Origin: an uncultured Christensenella sp.
GTDB taxonomy: Bacteria > Bacillota > Clostridia > Christensenellales > UBA1750
Assembly (NCBI GenBank): GCA_905193155.1
Contig: CAJJNQ010000006.1
Location: 19,031-83,030 of the forward strand
Direction of reading: 5' to 3'
DNA: 64,000 nt
Shown here piece after piece: positions 33,296 through 41,447 of the stretch. The notes under the pieces were generated by a model. The model had not been told where the DNA came from, made no database searches, and saw only the letters and a program-made list of their open reading frames with translations. Position 1 is the first letter of the stretch, and each line of letters begins with the position of its first letter. Position numbers and translations under genes: made by a program.

Positions 33296-33844
33296 TTATG
33301 CCCGAAAGCAGTCGGGTTCGTGGTCGTTGGTCATGCCGCTGGCCTGCATGAACGAATAGACGATCACAGGGCCTGCAAACTTCATGCCGCGCTTGCGGAG
33401 ATCCTTGGAAAGCCGCTCCGCCAGCGGCGTGCTTGCGGGAGGAGGGAAGCTCTCCCCCCGCAGCGGCATGTGATTGACAAACCGCCAGAGGTATTCACCA
33501 AATGAGCCGAACTCCAGCCGAATGCGCAGATAAGTCTGTGCGTTGGTCACGGCCGCGCGCAGCTTGCGTTCGCTGCGGATGATGCTTTCATCCTGCAAAA
33601 GGGACTGAATCTTTTCCTCGCCGTAGGCCGCAATCTTCTCCGCATCAAAACCGTCCAGTGCGCGGCGGAACGCTTCCCGCTTTTTCAGCACAATCGCCCA
33701 GGAAAGCCCCGCCTGAAAACCCTCCAGCAAAAACAGCTCGAAGAGTTTGGCGTCGTCGTGCTGAGGCGTGCCCCATTCCTGATCGTGATAGCGGATCATC
33801 TCTTCGCTGCCGGCTGCCCAGCTGCAGCGCTTTTTCTCACACAT
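33296..33844 (-). CDS. tag: DNA-3-methyladenine glycosylase I
   Basis: A 182-residue Tag glycosylase that excises 3-methyladenine. RCSW at the N terminus, YHDQEWG near residue 19 and LEGFQAGLSWAIVL near 40 are signatures. The zinc ligands are Cys7, the His of YHDQ, and His and Cys in the NDHEPDCF tail. It starts 10 nt after the glycosidase stop, so it is transcribed with that gene. This is an odd pairing, and a second alkylation-repair group lies at 20224-21836. Confidence 0.94.
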   Translation of the reverse strand: MCEKKRCSWAAGSEEMIRYHDQEWGTPQHDDAKLFELFLLEGFQAGLSWAIVLKKREAFRRALDGFDAEKIAAYGEEKIQSLLQDESIIRSERKLRAAVTNAQTYLRIRLEFGSFGEYLWRFVNHMPLRGESFPPPASTPLAERLSKDLRKRGMKFAGPVIVYSFMQASGMTNDHEPDCFRA

Positions 33845-33854
33845 TTCTTTCTCC

Positions 33855-35261
33855 TCAGAAATTCTTGCCCGAGGTCAGCAGCAGCGGGTAGTCGCGCACC
33901 GGCAGTTCGTGCAGCAAAAAACTCTGCTCGCCCACGCGCTCGATGTTCTTTTCCGGCACCGCGTAAACGCTGCCGTCCATCGGATCGATCAAGCGGAAAT
34001 CCTCCGGCAGGCCGGAAACCTCCAGCGTCACCACGCCTTCGTATTCCGTGGTCATCAAATCGCAAGGCTTCCAATAGGCGTAGAGATACGCGCCGTTTTC
34101 GCGCAAGAATCCGCCGCCGGTCAGCTCCTTGCCCTTGAGCGTCTGCGCAAAGGTCAGCTTTGAGTCCTCCACACGCGCCATCAGCGGCAGGTCGCACAGT
34201 TCCCATTCTCCTTCGAACACCGAGGCGAGATTCTGCATGGCGTAATAAGAGGACTTGGGTTGATATTCTCCCGTCGCCACACCGTTTTCATCAAATTCCG
34301 CGCCGAGCACGCCGAAATAACCGTAGTCCTGATAGGACGCTTTATCGCCCACCTTGCCGTTGAGCCCTTCCAGCATATCGAGCGCAGAGAAATACGATGT
34401 AAACTCCACGCCGCAGAGCAGATCGGCCACGGTATGCCGCAGCAGCTGCCGCGCCTGCCGCCGGGGCGTCCACGCGCCGCCATTGAGCGCACCTTCGCCA
34501 TCCCGTCGGGACTGCGAGCCGGATTCGCCTTGAATCACCGTGATCTTGGGATCATAGCGGCGCAGCAGCGCCTTCAGGCTGCGAACGCGCTCGAAAACCT
34601 GCGTCTCGTCCGCGGTGTATTCATGAAAAGTGATCGCGTCGGGTAGATCCTTGCCACAGGCGCGCAGCGCATCATCCATAAACGATAGCTTTCGCATGCA
34701 TACCGACCCGCCGATCACCCGCGCACCGGGATCGGCGCTGCGCACCGCCCGTGCCGTCATCGCCAGCAGATCGCCGTATTCCGTGCCGCTGGGGCCAGCC
34801 TTCCAGCACCACTTGCCATCCGGCTCGTTCCAGACCTCGTAATCCGAAACTCTTCCTTTATATCGCGAGACCAGCGCACGCACATAGGCTCCCCACGCTG
34901 CGCGGGATTCCTCATCGTAGATGGGCGGCCAGCCCACTGCCCCGAAGGTCTGCGCAGCGCGCTCGTCATACAACCCATTGCCGTAGCACAGGCAGATCCA
35001 CGGGCGAAGGCCGCGCCGAATCAGATGATCCACGATGGAATCCAGCCATGCAAAGTCGTATACGCCCTTCCGCGTCTCGGTCCGCGCCCAGCCGGACTGA
35101 ATGCGAATCCATTTCACGCCCAGCGCTGCCACCTTATCATAGGCCTTTTCCGGATCAAACACGCCGCGGTCGAGCTTTTCAAAACCAAGTCCCAGGCGTG
35201 AAAACGCAACATCCGCCGCACACTTTGGTTCAATGCACCCGATCTTTTCAAACCCTTCCAT
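33855..35261 (-). CDS. Clan GH-A glycoside hydrolase (GH39-like)
   Basis: A 468-residue intracellular glycosidase with a (beta/alpha)8 barrel in residues 1-~350 and a beta domain after it. The acid/base Glu is in YEVWNEPD near residue 144 and the nucleophile Glu in VIQGESGSQS near 250, as in retaining GH-A enzymes. WIRIQSGWARTETRKGVYDF resembles GH39 beta-xylosidases. The exact sugar is not predictable. ATG 35261 follows GGGGAGG by 11 nt; the GTG at 35273 is inside that ribosome site. No signal peptide, so it acts on imported oligosaccharides. Confidence 0.82.
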   Translation of the reverse strand: MEGFEKIGCIEPKCAADVAFSRLGLGFEKLDRGVFDPEKAYDKVAALGVKWIRIQSGWARTETRKGVYDFAWLDSIVDHLIRRGLRPWICLCYGNGLYDERAAQTFGAVGWPPIYDEESRAAWGAYVRALVSRYKGRVSDYEVWNEPDGKWCWKAGPSGTEYGDLLAMTARAVRSADPGARVIGGSVCMRKLSFMDDALRACGKDLPDAITFHEYTADETQVFERVRSLKALLRRYDPKITVIQGESGSQSRRDGEGALNGGAWTPRRQARQLLRHTVADLLCGVEFTSYFSALDMLEGLNGKVGDKASYQDYGYFGVLGAEFDENGVATGEYQPKSSYYAMQNLASVFEGEWELCDLPLMARVEDSKLTFAQTLKGKELTGGGFLRENGAYLYAYWKPCDLMTTEYEGVVTLEVSGLPEDFRLIDPMDGSVYAVPEKNIERVGEQSFLLHELPVRDYPLLLTSGKNF

Positions 35262-35293
35262 GCTAACCAGCACCTCCCCGTTTGTTTGCCAAC

Positions 35294-35322
35294 AGCATAT
35301 CGCTTCCGGCGGAAAAGTGCAA
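35294..35322 (-). promoter_or_regulatory. Promoter of the glycosidase-tag unit
   Basis: TTGCAC (35322-35317) and TATGCT (35299-35294), 17 bp apart on the minus strand. Confidence 0.55.
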
Positions 35323-35362
35323 CAAAAACTGCACCCAATCGGACAGATCCGAAAGGGTGCAG
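35323..35362 (-). terminator. Terminator of the aldo/keto reductase gene
   Basis: On the minus strand CTGCACCC pairs with GGGTGCAG, with an inner TCGGA/TCCGA stem, then TTTTTG. Confidence 0.85.
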
Positions 35363-35372
35363 AATTGATTTC

Positions 35373-36494
35373 TCAGCCTTCCATCATCTGAGCTGCTTTT
35401 TGCAATTCCTCGATGATATGGATGTGCTGCGGGCAGGCAGCTTCACACTGACCGCAGGCGATGCAGTCGTCCGCCTTTCCACCCTGACGGGTCGCAAAGG
35501 CATAGTTCGCCAGTGCGCCGATGCGGTTGCCATAGACCAGCTCATTGTTGACGGCCTTGAAGATGCCGGGGATGTTGATCTGCTGCGGACATCCCTTGGT
35601 GCAGTACTGGCAAGCGGTGCAGGGAATCTGCGGCACGGCGTTGAGCGCGGCAACAACCTTGTCCACAACCTTGTATTCCTCAGCAGACAGGGGTTTGAAG
35701 TTCTCCATGAACGATAAGTTATCCTTCATCTGCTCCAGCGAGGACATACCGCTGAGCACCGTGACCAGCCCATCCAGCGACGCGGCGTAGCGAATGGCCC
35801 AGGAGGGAAGCGAAGCGTTCGGCGCAAACTCCTTCATGGGCGCGGCAATCTTCTCCGGCAGATTGGCCAGCGAACCGCCCTTGACGGGCTCCATGATGAC
35901 GACGGGCTTGCCGTGCTTGCGGGCGACTTCATAGCAGGCGCGGGACTGAATCGACGCGCTCTCCCAGTCGGCATAGTTGATTTGCAGCTGCACAAACTCC
36001 ATGTCCGGGTGCTTGTTCAGCAAATCGTCCAGCACATCCGCCTTGTCGTGGAAGGAGAAGCCCAGGTGCCTGATGACGCCCTTTGCATTCTGCTCAGCCA
36101 GGAAGTCCCAGATGCCGAAGCGGTCAAACGCCTCGGTGCGGTTGTCGCCCAGGTTGTGCAGCAGGTAAAAGTCAAAGTAACCCGCGCCGGTGCGCTCCAG
36201 CGAGGTCGCCAGCATGGCGCGCGCTTCTTCAGCGTTCTTGGCGCCCGCCCACGCAGGCAGCTTGGTCGCCAGCTGATAGCTTTCGCGCGGATAGCGATCC
36301 ACCAGCGCCGCCTTGATCGCCTTCTCGCTCTTTCCGTTCAGATAGCCGTAAGCGGTGTCAAAGTAGGTGAAGCCCTTGGAAAGGAAGAGATCGACCATCT
36401 GCTTGGTCTGCTCAATATCCACATCGTCGCCAATCATCGGCAGACGCATCAGGCCGAAGCCCAGCTTTTTGACGTTCTGTCCCAGATAAGTCAT
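35373..36494 (-). CDS. Aldo/keto reductase with C-terminal 4Fe-4S ferredoxin domain
   Basis: A 373-residue protein. Residues 1-~280 are an aldo/keto reductase barrel: GFGLMRLPM, FDTAYGYLNGKSE with the catalytic Asp and Tyr, the catalytic Lys in LATKLPAW, and YLLHNLGD. The C-terminal ~90 residues hold CTACQYCTKGCP and CIACGQCEAACP for two clusters. Such proteins shuttle electrons to aldehydes or ketones; the substrate is unknown. ATG 36494 follows AAAGGAG by 8 nt, and the ORF's longer N terminus would overlap its promoter. Control by a MerR-type activator is indicated by the promoter layout. Confidence 0.9.
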   Translation of the reverse strand: MTYLGQNVKKLGFGLMRLPMIGDDVDIEQTKQMVDLFLSKGFTYFDTAYGYLNGKSEKAIKAALVDRYPRESYQLATKLPAWAGAKNAEEARAMLATSLERTGAGYFDFYLLHNLGDNRTEAFDRFGIWDFLAEQNAKGVIRHLGFSFHDKADVLDDLLNKHPDMEFVQLQINYADWESASIQSRACYEVARKHGKPVVIMEPVKGGSLANLPEKIAAPMKEFAPNASLPSWAIRYAASLDGLVTVLSGMSSLEQMKDNLSFMENFKPLSAEEYKVVDKVVAALNAVPQIPCTACQYCTKGCPQQINIPGIFKAVNNELVYGNRIGALANYAFATRQGGKADDCIACGQCEAACPQHIHIIEELQKAAQMMEG

Positions 36495-36526
36495 GTGCGC
36501 CACTCCTTTACGGATATATTGCTTAA

Positions 36527-36557
36527 AGTATACACCTGGAGTGAACTCCACTGTCAA
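36527..36557 (-). promoter_or_regulatory. MerR-type promoter with 19-bp spacer and central dyad
   Basis: On the minus strand TTGACA (36557-36552) and TATACT (36532-36527) are 19 bp apart. The spacer holds the perfect dyad TGGAGT-TC-ACTCCA (36550-36537). An overlong spacer with a central dyad is the hallmark of MerR-family activated promoters, and TGGAGT/ACTCCA is close to known AdhR/SoxR-like sites. Confidence 0.85.
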
Positions 36558-36658
36558 GAACATCGGACAAAAATATCATCTACCGAATTTCACGGAACTT
36601 TCGAGCTCTTCACTCCGTCTAATGCCTGAAACGACACATCACGAAGGAGGAATTGCCC

Positions 36659-37696
36659 ATGCGGGGGAGGCTGACCCGGCTGACGGTTTATTCCGCATCG
36701 CATTTTCTGGTGGATTTCGGCTGCGCGCTGCTCATCTTCCGCACGGTGAGCGCTTCCGGCGACCCCACAGTGCTTTTCATTCTCTATAACTACTGTGCCT
36801 TTGCACTGCAAATGCCCGTCGGGCTGCTGGCCGATAAGCTCAACCGCAATGCCTTGATGGCGGCGGCAGGTTGCGCGCTGGTGGCGTTGGGCTGCGCGTT
36901 TTCCGCCGTTCCGCTGGCGGCGGCTGCAATCTCCGGCGTGGGCAACGCGCTGTTCCATGTGGGCGGCGGCGTGGACGTGTTGGACGACAGCGAAGGCAAA
37001 GCCTCCTCGCTCGGCGTATTCGTCTCCCCCGGCGCCGCAGGGCTGTTTCTCGGCACGATGCTGGGCAAAGGCGGCGCGTCGCTGTGGATCGTGACCGCCT
37101 CCATGGCTCTGGCAGCGTTTTCCATCCTGCTCACCGCAAAAAAGACCGACTGCCTGGTTTCCCACAACGCACCGGTCTCCTTCAAAGGCATGGGAAAGTT
37201 CGACGTGCTGCTGCCCGCGCTCTGCCTGTTTTTCGTCGTGATCATCCGCTCCTTTGCGGGCATGACGATGGGCTTTGCCTGGAAGAGCGAAGGCTACTGG
37301 GGCGTTGCGGCGCTGGCGGCGGTGGTGCTGGGTAAAACCGCCGGCGGCTTTGCGATGGACCGCATCGGCGGGCGGCCCGCGGCGCTGCTCTCGCTGACGG
37401 CGGCGGGCGTGCTGTTCTGGTTTGCCGATTCACCCTACGCGGGCGTTGCGGCGATCTTCCTGTTCAACATGTCGATGCCGATGACGCTGTGCGCGCTGGC
37501 GCGGCGGATGCCGGGCTGCAAAGGCTTTTCCTTCGGGCTGCTGACGTTTGCGCTGTTTCTCGGATTTCTCCCGGTGGGGCTTGGCGCGGTTTCGTCCAGC
37601 TCAAGCTGGCTGCTCACCTCGCTGTGTGCGCTGAGCGCCCTGCTGATGCTGCCCGGCCTGGACGGCCGCAGCGTTTCTCTGTCCCATGAAAGCTGA
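36659..37696 (+). CDS. MFS-type membrane transporter
   Basis: A 345-residue protein with about 10-11 hydrophobic segments. GLLADKLNRNALMAAAGCAL near residue 56 is the D-x-x-x-R loop of MFS carriers, and GKTAGGFAMDRIGGRPAALL near 224 is the second-half equivalent. It is a little short for MFS (usually 390-420). ATG 36659 follows AAGGAGG by 8 nt; the upstream TTG is too close to that site. It overlaps the next small membrane protein gene by 11 nt. The substrate is unknown. Confidence 0.78.
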   Translation: MRGRLTRLTVYSASHFLVDFGCALLIFRTVSASGDPTVLFILYNYCAFALQMPVGLLADKLNRNALMAAAGCALVALGCAFSAVPLAAAAISGVGNALFHVGGGVDVLDDSEGKASSLGVFVSPGAAGLFLGTMLGKGGASLWIVTASMALAAFSILLTAKKTDCLVSHNAPVSFKGMGKFDVLLPALCLFFVVIIRSFAGMTMGFAWKSEGYWGVAALAAVVLGKTAGGFAMDRIGGRPAALLSLTAAGVLFWFADSPYAGVAAIFLFNMSMPMTLCALARRMPGCKGFSFGLLTFALFLGFLPVGLGAVSSSSSWLLTSLCALSALLMLPGLDGRSVSLSHES

Positions 37697-38027
37697 GCTG
37701 CTGATTCGGTCGCTGATCGTGTCGCTGGCACTCACCTTGATGTTGGAGTTGGGCTTTGCGCTGATTCTCGGTGTGCGCGGCAGACGGAACCTTGCTCTGG
37801 TCGCGCTGGTCAATGTACTGACCAACCCACCGGTGGTCCTGCTGTGCTCGTTATTCCCCTCGCCGCTGCTGACGATCGCCGCCGAGCTTTCCGCCGTGTT
37901 CATCGAGGGGGTGATTTACCGTGCGGGCACGGATTTCCGCCGCCCTATGCTGTTTTCCCTCTCCGCCAACGCTTTTTCCTACCTGATCGGCCTTGCACTG
38001 AACGTGCTGACGCGCTATCTTTTATAG
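37686..38027 (+). CDS. Small membrane protein, unknown function
   Basis: A 113-residue hydrophobic protein with three to four membrane segments (about 5-30, 35-55, 56-76 and 92-112). I recognise no family. Its ATG lies inside the last codons of the MFS gene, so the two are translationally coupled and probably work together. The anchored surface protein gene at 38063 follows after 35 nt, with GGAGG before its start. Confidence 0.65.
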   Translation: MKAELLIRSLIVSLALTLMLELGFALILGVRGRRNLALVALVNVLTNPPVVLLCSLFPSPLLTIAAELSAVFIEGVIYRAGTDFRRPMLFSLSANAFSYLIGLALNVLTRYLL

Positions 38028-38062
38028 AGAAAAACTGAACATATACAGAAGGAGGATTTTTT

Positions 38063-38896
38063 ATGAAGCGTTTTGCCTGTCTGCTGCTGACGCTACTGCT
38101 TGCGCTGCTTCCGCTGGCTGCGCGCGCCGACGTGATCTGGGAACCCTACGACAATGACTTTTACACCCAGCACAGCGACGAATGCACCTACGACGACCAC
38201 CGCTACACCGCCCTTGTCGATGCAAAGGGCTACAAGAGCCCGGAAAGCAATTGCGTCACCGATACAATCAAGGCCGGAAATTCGGCCCGGTTGACCTATC
38301 TTTACACGGATAAAAACGGGGTGGAATGGGGGATTGCGGACAACAAAAAGGAGTCCTGGTTTCGCCTTTCCGACTTTACGCCGATCTACAACAATTCGGA
38401 TTTCTGCCGCGACCACGCCGATGAAATCAGTGATTATGACGGCGGCATGAAGGACTATCAGATTCAGAATCAGCTGATTCTCTGGAGCTATCCCAATTCC
38501 GGCGAAAAAACCGGCGCCATTACCGCTGACGAACAGGTGAAGGGCTATTACACCGATGAGATCTTTACCGGACAATACACCGATGCGGACGGCCGGCTGT
38601 GGGTTTCCTCCGGATATTACAGGGGATATCGCGGCGATTGGGTCTGCACGAACGATCCGGAAAACGAGGCGCTTGCACCGGTTTCCACGCCTTCTCAGAA
38701 ACCTGAAGCAACCGCCGAGCCCACTGTTGTTCCCACCGAGATCCCCGCAGACGTCGCTCTTTCGGAAGTTCCGATGCAGGACCAGGCCATTTGGTGGATC
38801 GTGGGCGCGGTGCTGCTGGTCGTGACCTTCTCCGCACTGATGATCGCCATCCTCGTCGCCGCAAACAAGAAGAAAAACAAGCAGAAGGGAGCCTGA
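38063..38896 (+). CDS. Secreted, membrane-anchored protein of unknown function
   Basis: A 277-residue type I membrane protein. A signal peptide (1-22, ending ARA) is followed by ~190 residues of soluble domain rich in Tyr, Asp and Trp. YLYTDKNGVEWGIAD and GQYTDADGRLWVSSGYYRG are paired repeats that look SH3-like. A Pro/Thr/Glu linker comes next, then one membrane segment (about 240-265) and a basic Lys-rich tail. It could bind cell wall or glycans. It lies in a run with the MFS gene, a small membrane protein and a 48-residue membrane peptide. Confidence 0.72.
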   Translation: MKRFACLLLTLLLALLPLAARADVIWEPYDNDFYTQHSDECTYDDHRYTALVDAKGYKSPESNCVTDTIKAGNSARLTYLYTDKNGVEWGIADNKKESWFRLSDFTPIYNNSDFCRDHADEISDYDGGMKDYQIQNQLILWSYPNSGEKTGAITADEQVKGYYTDEIFTGQYTDADGRLWVSSGYYRGYRGDWVCTNDPENEALAPVSTPSQKPEATAEPTVVPTEIPADVALSEVPMQDQAIWWIVGAVLLVVTFSALMIAILVAANKKKNKQKGA

Positions 38897-38902
38897 TACG
38901 CG

Positions 38903-39049
38903 ATGCTGTATTTCCCTCTGACGGCGGACGTCATTGCCGAACCGACGCTGGCCGACTCGCCGCAAACTCTGCTGGTGATCGCGTTAGTAGTCGCCGCGCT
39001 GCTGCTCACTGCTGCCGCCATTGCGATCCTGCGCCGCCGCAAAAAGTGA
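38903..39049 (+). CDS. 48-residue single-pass membrane protein
   Basis: A short ORF beginning MLYFPLTADVIAEPTLAD, then one hydrophobic segment (about residues 23-43) and a basic RRRKK tail. It begins 6 nt after the stop of the anchored surface protein. Its ending resembles the anchor and basic tail of that protein. The preceding AAGGGAGC at 38885-38892 may serve as ribosome site, about 10 nt before ATG. No family is recognised. Confidence 0.55.
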   Translation: MLYFPLTADVIAEPTLADSPQTLLVIALVVAALLLTAAAIAILRRRKK

Positions 39050-39061
39050 TTTCTCATTTCC

Positions 39062-39095
39062 ATCCGCTCTCTTTTCCGGGAGCGGATTTTCTTTT
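39062..39095 (+). terminator. Terminator
   Basis: ATCCGCTC (39062-39069) pairs with GAGCGGAT (39080-39087), then TTTTCTTTT. Confidence 0.82.
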
Positions 39096-39116
39096 GTAAA
39101 ATAAAAATGACAGGTG

Positions 39117-39160
39117 TTGACATCGCTTTTTCCCGCCACTATAATATGTAGCATGCTACA
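39117..39160 (+). promoter_or_regulatory. Promoter and MarR-type operator of the exporter operon
   Basis: TTGACA (39117-39122) and TATAAT (39140-39145) are 17 bp apart, full consensus. The perfect palindrome TGTAGCATGCTACA (39147-39160) covers the start site. A near copy lies at 39646-39659. Confidence 0.92.
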
Positions 39161-39185
39161 ATTCAAAGAGAAAGCGAGGTGCCTT

Positions 39186-39605
39186 ATGAGTCAGCAACAC
39201 ATCGGGTATTTGACCAAGCTCATTTCCGACCGGGTGAAGGTTCACATGGATTCCGTATTCGTCTGTCACGGTTTGACCATCACGCAGAGCCGGGTGCTGG
39301 GTTTTCTCGCCCATCATCAAAACCGCGCCACGCAAAAGGAAATCGAGGATTTTTTGAACGTTTCCCACCCCACCGTGGTCGGAATCATCAACCGTTTGGA
39401 GCAGAGCGGCTTTGTAGAGCGCCTTTCCGACCCGGGGGATCGCCGCAGCCGCATCGTTTCGGCCACTGAGCAGGCGCAGAGCCTTTCGCATGAAATCGAG
39501 CTTCAGATCGACGAAAACGAGCGGCAGATGGTCAGGGGACTGACCGAGCAGGAAACGGTGGAGCTCAAGCGGATGCTTCAGGTCATTGCCAAGAATCTGG
39601 AATAA
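39186..39605 (+). CDS. MarR-family transcriptional regulator
   Basis: A 139-residue winged helix-turn-helix repressor. ITQSRVLGFLAHHQNRATQKEI leads into the recognition helix at VSHPTVVGIINRLEQSGFVE, with the wing at DPGDRRSRIVSATE. MarR dimers bind palindromes of 14-16 bp; two such sites bracket this gene, so it likely represses itself and the ABC exporter that follows, released by a drug-like ligand. ATG 39186 follows GCGAGGTG. Confidence 0.93.
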   Translation: MSQQHIGYLTKLISDRVKVHMDSVFVCHGLTITQSRVLGFLAHHQNRATQKEIEDFLNVSHPTVVGIINRLEQSGFVERLSDPGDRRSRIVSATEQAQSLSHEIELQIDENERQMVRGLTEQETVELKRMLQVIAKNLE

Positions 39606-39645
39606 CGACCGCCGAATTAAAAGGCGGTTGATTTTCGTCTCAGAG

Positions 39646-39659
39646 TGTAGCGTGCTACA
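39646..39659. promoter_or_regulatory. Second MarR-type operator, before the exporter genes
   Basis: TGTAGC-GT-GCTACA matches the site at 39147-39160 in both arms and differs only in the centre. It lies 40 nt after the marR stop and 37 nt before the exporter start. Confidence 0.85.
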
Positions 39660-39695
39660 TAAAATTTACAAAACAGAGAGGAGCGAACGAACCTC

Positions 39696-41447
39696 ATGGT
39701 AAAAACCCTGCTGCGCAGCCTGCGTCAATACAAAAACGTATCGCTGCTGACCATCCTTTTTTCGATGCTGGAAGTGGTTTTTGAGATCATCATCCCGCTG
39801 TGCATGGCCAGATTGATCGACCGCGGTATCGAACAGAGCAATATGTCCGCCGTATGGATTTACGGGCTGGGGCTGCTCGCGCTGGCGCTGCTCCAGATGG
39901 GCACCGGCTTTTACGCCGCGCGCGTCGGCGCAAAGTCCTCGGTGGGCTTTGCCGCCAATCTGCGCGAGGATATGTACAAAAACGTGCAGGCCTTCTCCTT
40001 TTCCAACATCGATAAGTTCTCCACCGCCTCCATCGTCACGCGCCTGACCACGGACGTGACCAATGTGCAGAACGCTTACCAAATGCTGCTGCGCATGGCG
40101 ATCCGCGGACCGTTCATGCTGCTGTTCTCGATGATCGTATCCTTCCGCATCAGCACACAGATCTCGCTGATTTTCCTGGCGGTGATCCCGGTGCTGGGCG
40201 TGCTGCTGGGCGTGATCGTGCGCTCGGTGCATCCCATCTTTGAGCGGGTGTTCAAGACCTATGATTCGCTCAACTCCGTCGTGCAGGAAAATGTGCGCGG
40301 CATCCGCGTAGTCAAATCCTTCAATCAGGAGCAGCATGAGATCAACAAGTTCGAAACCATCTCCGAAAAGATCTACCGCGACTTTGCTAAGGCCGAGCGG
40401 CTGCTGGCGCTGAACTCGCCGCTGATGCAGGTCTGTATGTACACCTGCATGATCCTGATCTCGTGGCTGGGCGCCAAAGCCATCGTGCTCAGCGGCAACG
40501 ATGCCGCACTGGGGCTGACGACGGGCAACCTGACCGCGCTGTTCACCTACGCGATGCAGATCTTGATGAGCCTGATGATGCTGTCGATGGTCTTTGCGAT
40601 GATCACCATCGCCATGTCCTCCGCGCAGCGCATTACGGAGATACTGAACGAGCAGACCGATATCCGCAACCCGGAAAATCCCGTCCGCACCGTGCGCGAC
40701 GGTTCGATCTCCTTTGATCATGTCGACTTTGTCTACGCCTCCAAGGCGGATAAAAAGGTGCTGGATGACATCGACCTGCACATCCGCTCGGGCGAAACCA
40801 TCGGCATCATCGGCGGCACGGGTTCCTCCAAATCCTCGCTGGTGCAGTTAATCCCGCGCCTTTATGACGTGACGCAGGGAAAGCTGACGCTGGGCGGCGT
40901 GGACGTCAGGCAATACGACCTGGAAACCCTGCGCTCGAGCGTGGCCATGGTGCTGCAAAAGAACGAGCTGTTCTCCGGCACCATCAAGGAAAACCTGCGT
41001 TGGGGCAATGAGCACGCCAGCGATGAAGAGCTCAAGCATGCCTGCGAACTGGCCTGCGCCGATGAATTCATCTCCGCCATGCCGGACGGCTACGATACCT
41101 ACATCGAGCAGGGCGGCACGAACGTATCCGGCGGACAGAAGCAGCGCCTCTGCATCGCCCGCGCGCTGCTCAAACACCCCAAGGTGCTGATTCTGGACGA
41201 TTCCACCAGCGCCGTCGATACCCATACTGACGCGATGATCCAGAAGGCGATGCGGGAATACATCCCCGAAACCACCAAGATCATCATCGCGCAGCGCATC
41301 AGCTCCGTGCAAAACGCAGATCGCATCCTCGTGCTGGATGACGGCCGCATCGACGCCATCGGCACGCATGACGAACTGCTCAAGAGCTGCGAAATCTACC
41401 GCGAAATCTATCAATCCCAGCAGAAGGGAGGAAACGATCATGAATAA
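39696..41447 (+). CDS. Heterodimeric ABC exporter subunit with degenerate ATP site
   Basis: A 583-residue exporter half: six membrane helices in residues 1-~320, ATPase after that. Walker A is GGTGSSKSSL, the signature NVSGGQKQR, and Walker B ends in LILDDSTSAVD. The catalytic Glu after Walker B is Asp, which marks the noncanonical subunit of heterodimeric exporters such as YheI/YheH (BmrC/BmrD) and TM287/288. It should pair with the next gene product to expel drugs or peptides. It overlaps that gene by 8 nt. MarR-controlled. Confidence 0.93.
   Translation: MVKTLLRSLRQYKNVSLLTILFSMLEVVFEIIIPLCMARLIDRGIEQSNMSAVWIYGLGLLALALLQMGTGFYAARVGAKSSVGFAANLREDMYKNVQAFSFSNIDKFSTASIVTRLTTDVTNVQNAYQMLLRMAIRGPFMLLFSMIVSFRISTQISLIFLAVIPVLGVLLGVIVRSVHPIFERVFKTYDSLNSVVQENVRGIRVVKSFNQEQHEINKFETISEKIYRDFAKAERLLALNSPLMQVCMYTCMILISWLGAKAIVLSGNDAALGLTTGNLTALFTYAMQILMSLMMLSMVFAMITIAMSSAQRITEILNEQTDIRNPENPVRTVRDGSISFDHVDFVYASKADKKVLDDIDLHIRSGETIGIIGGTGSSKSSLVQLIPRLYDVTQGKLTLGGVDVRQYDLETLRSSVAMVLQKNELFSGTIKENLRWGNEHASDEELKHACELACADEFISAMPDGYDTYIEQGGTNVSGGQKQRLCIARALLKHPKVLILDDSTSAVDTHTDAMIQKAMREYIPETTKIIIAQRISSVQNADRILVLDDGRIDAIGTHDELLKSCEIYREIYQSQQKGGNDHE

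Noticed and set aside
39666..40781. 371-codon minus-strand frame opposite the ABC exporter
   Set aside because: Composition (His, Gln, Asp runs) and lack of a start signal mark it as antisense of a clear exporter gene; the same holds for the long frames opposite aroC, nadE, FtsH and the P-type ATPase.
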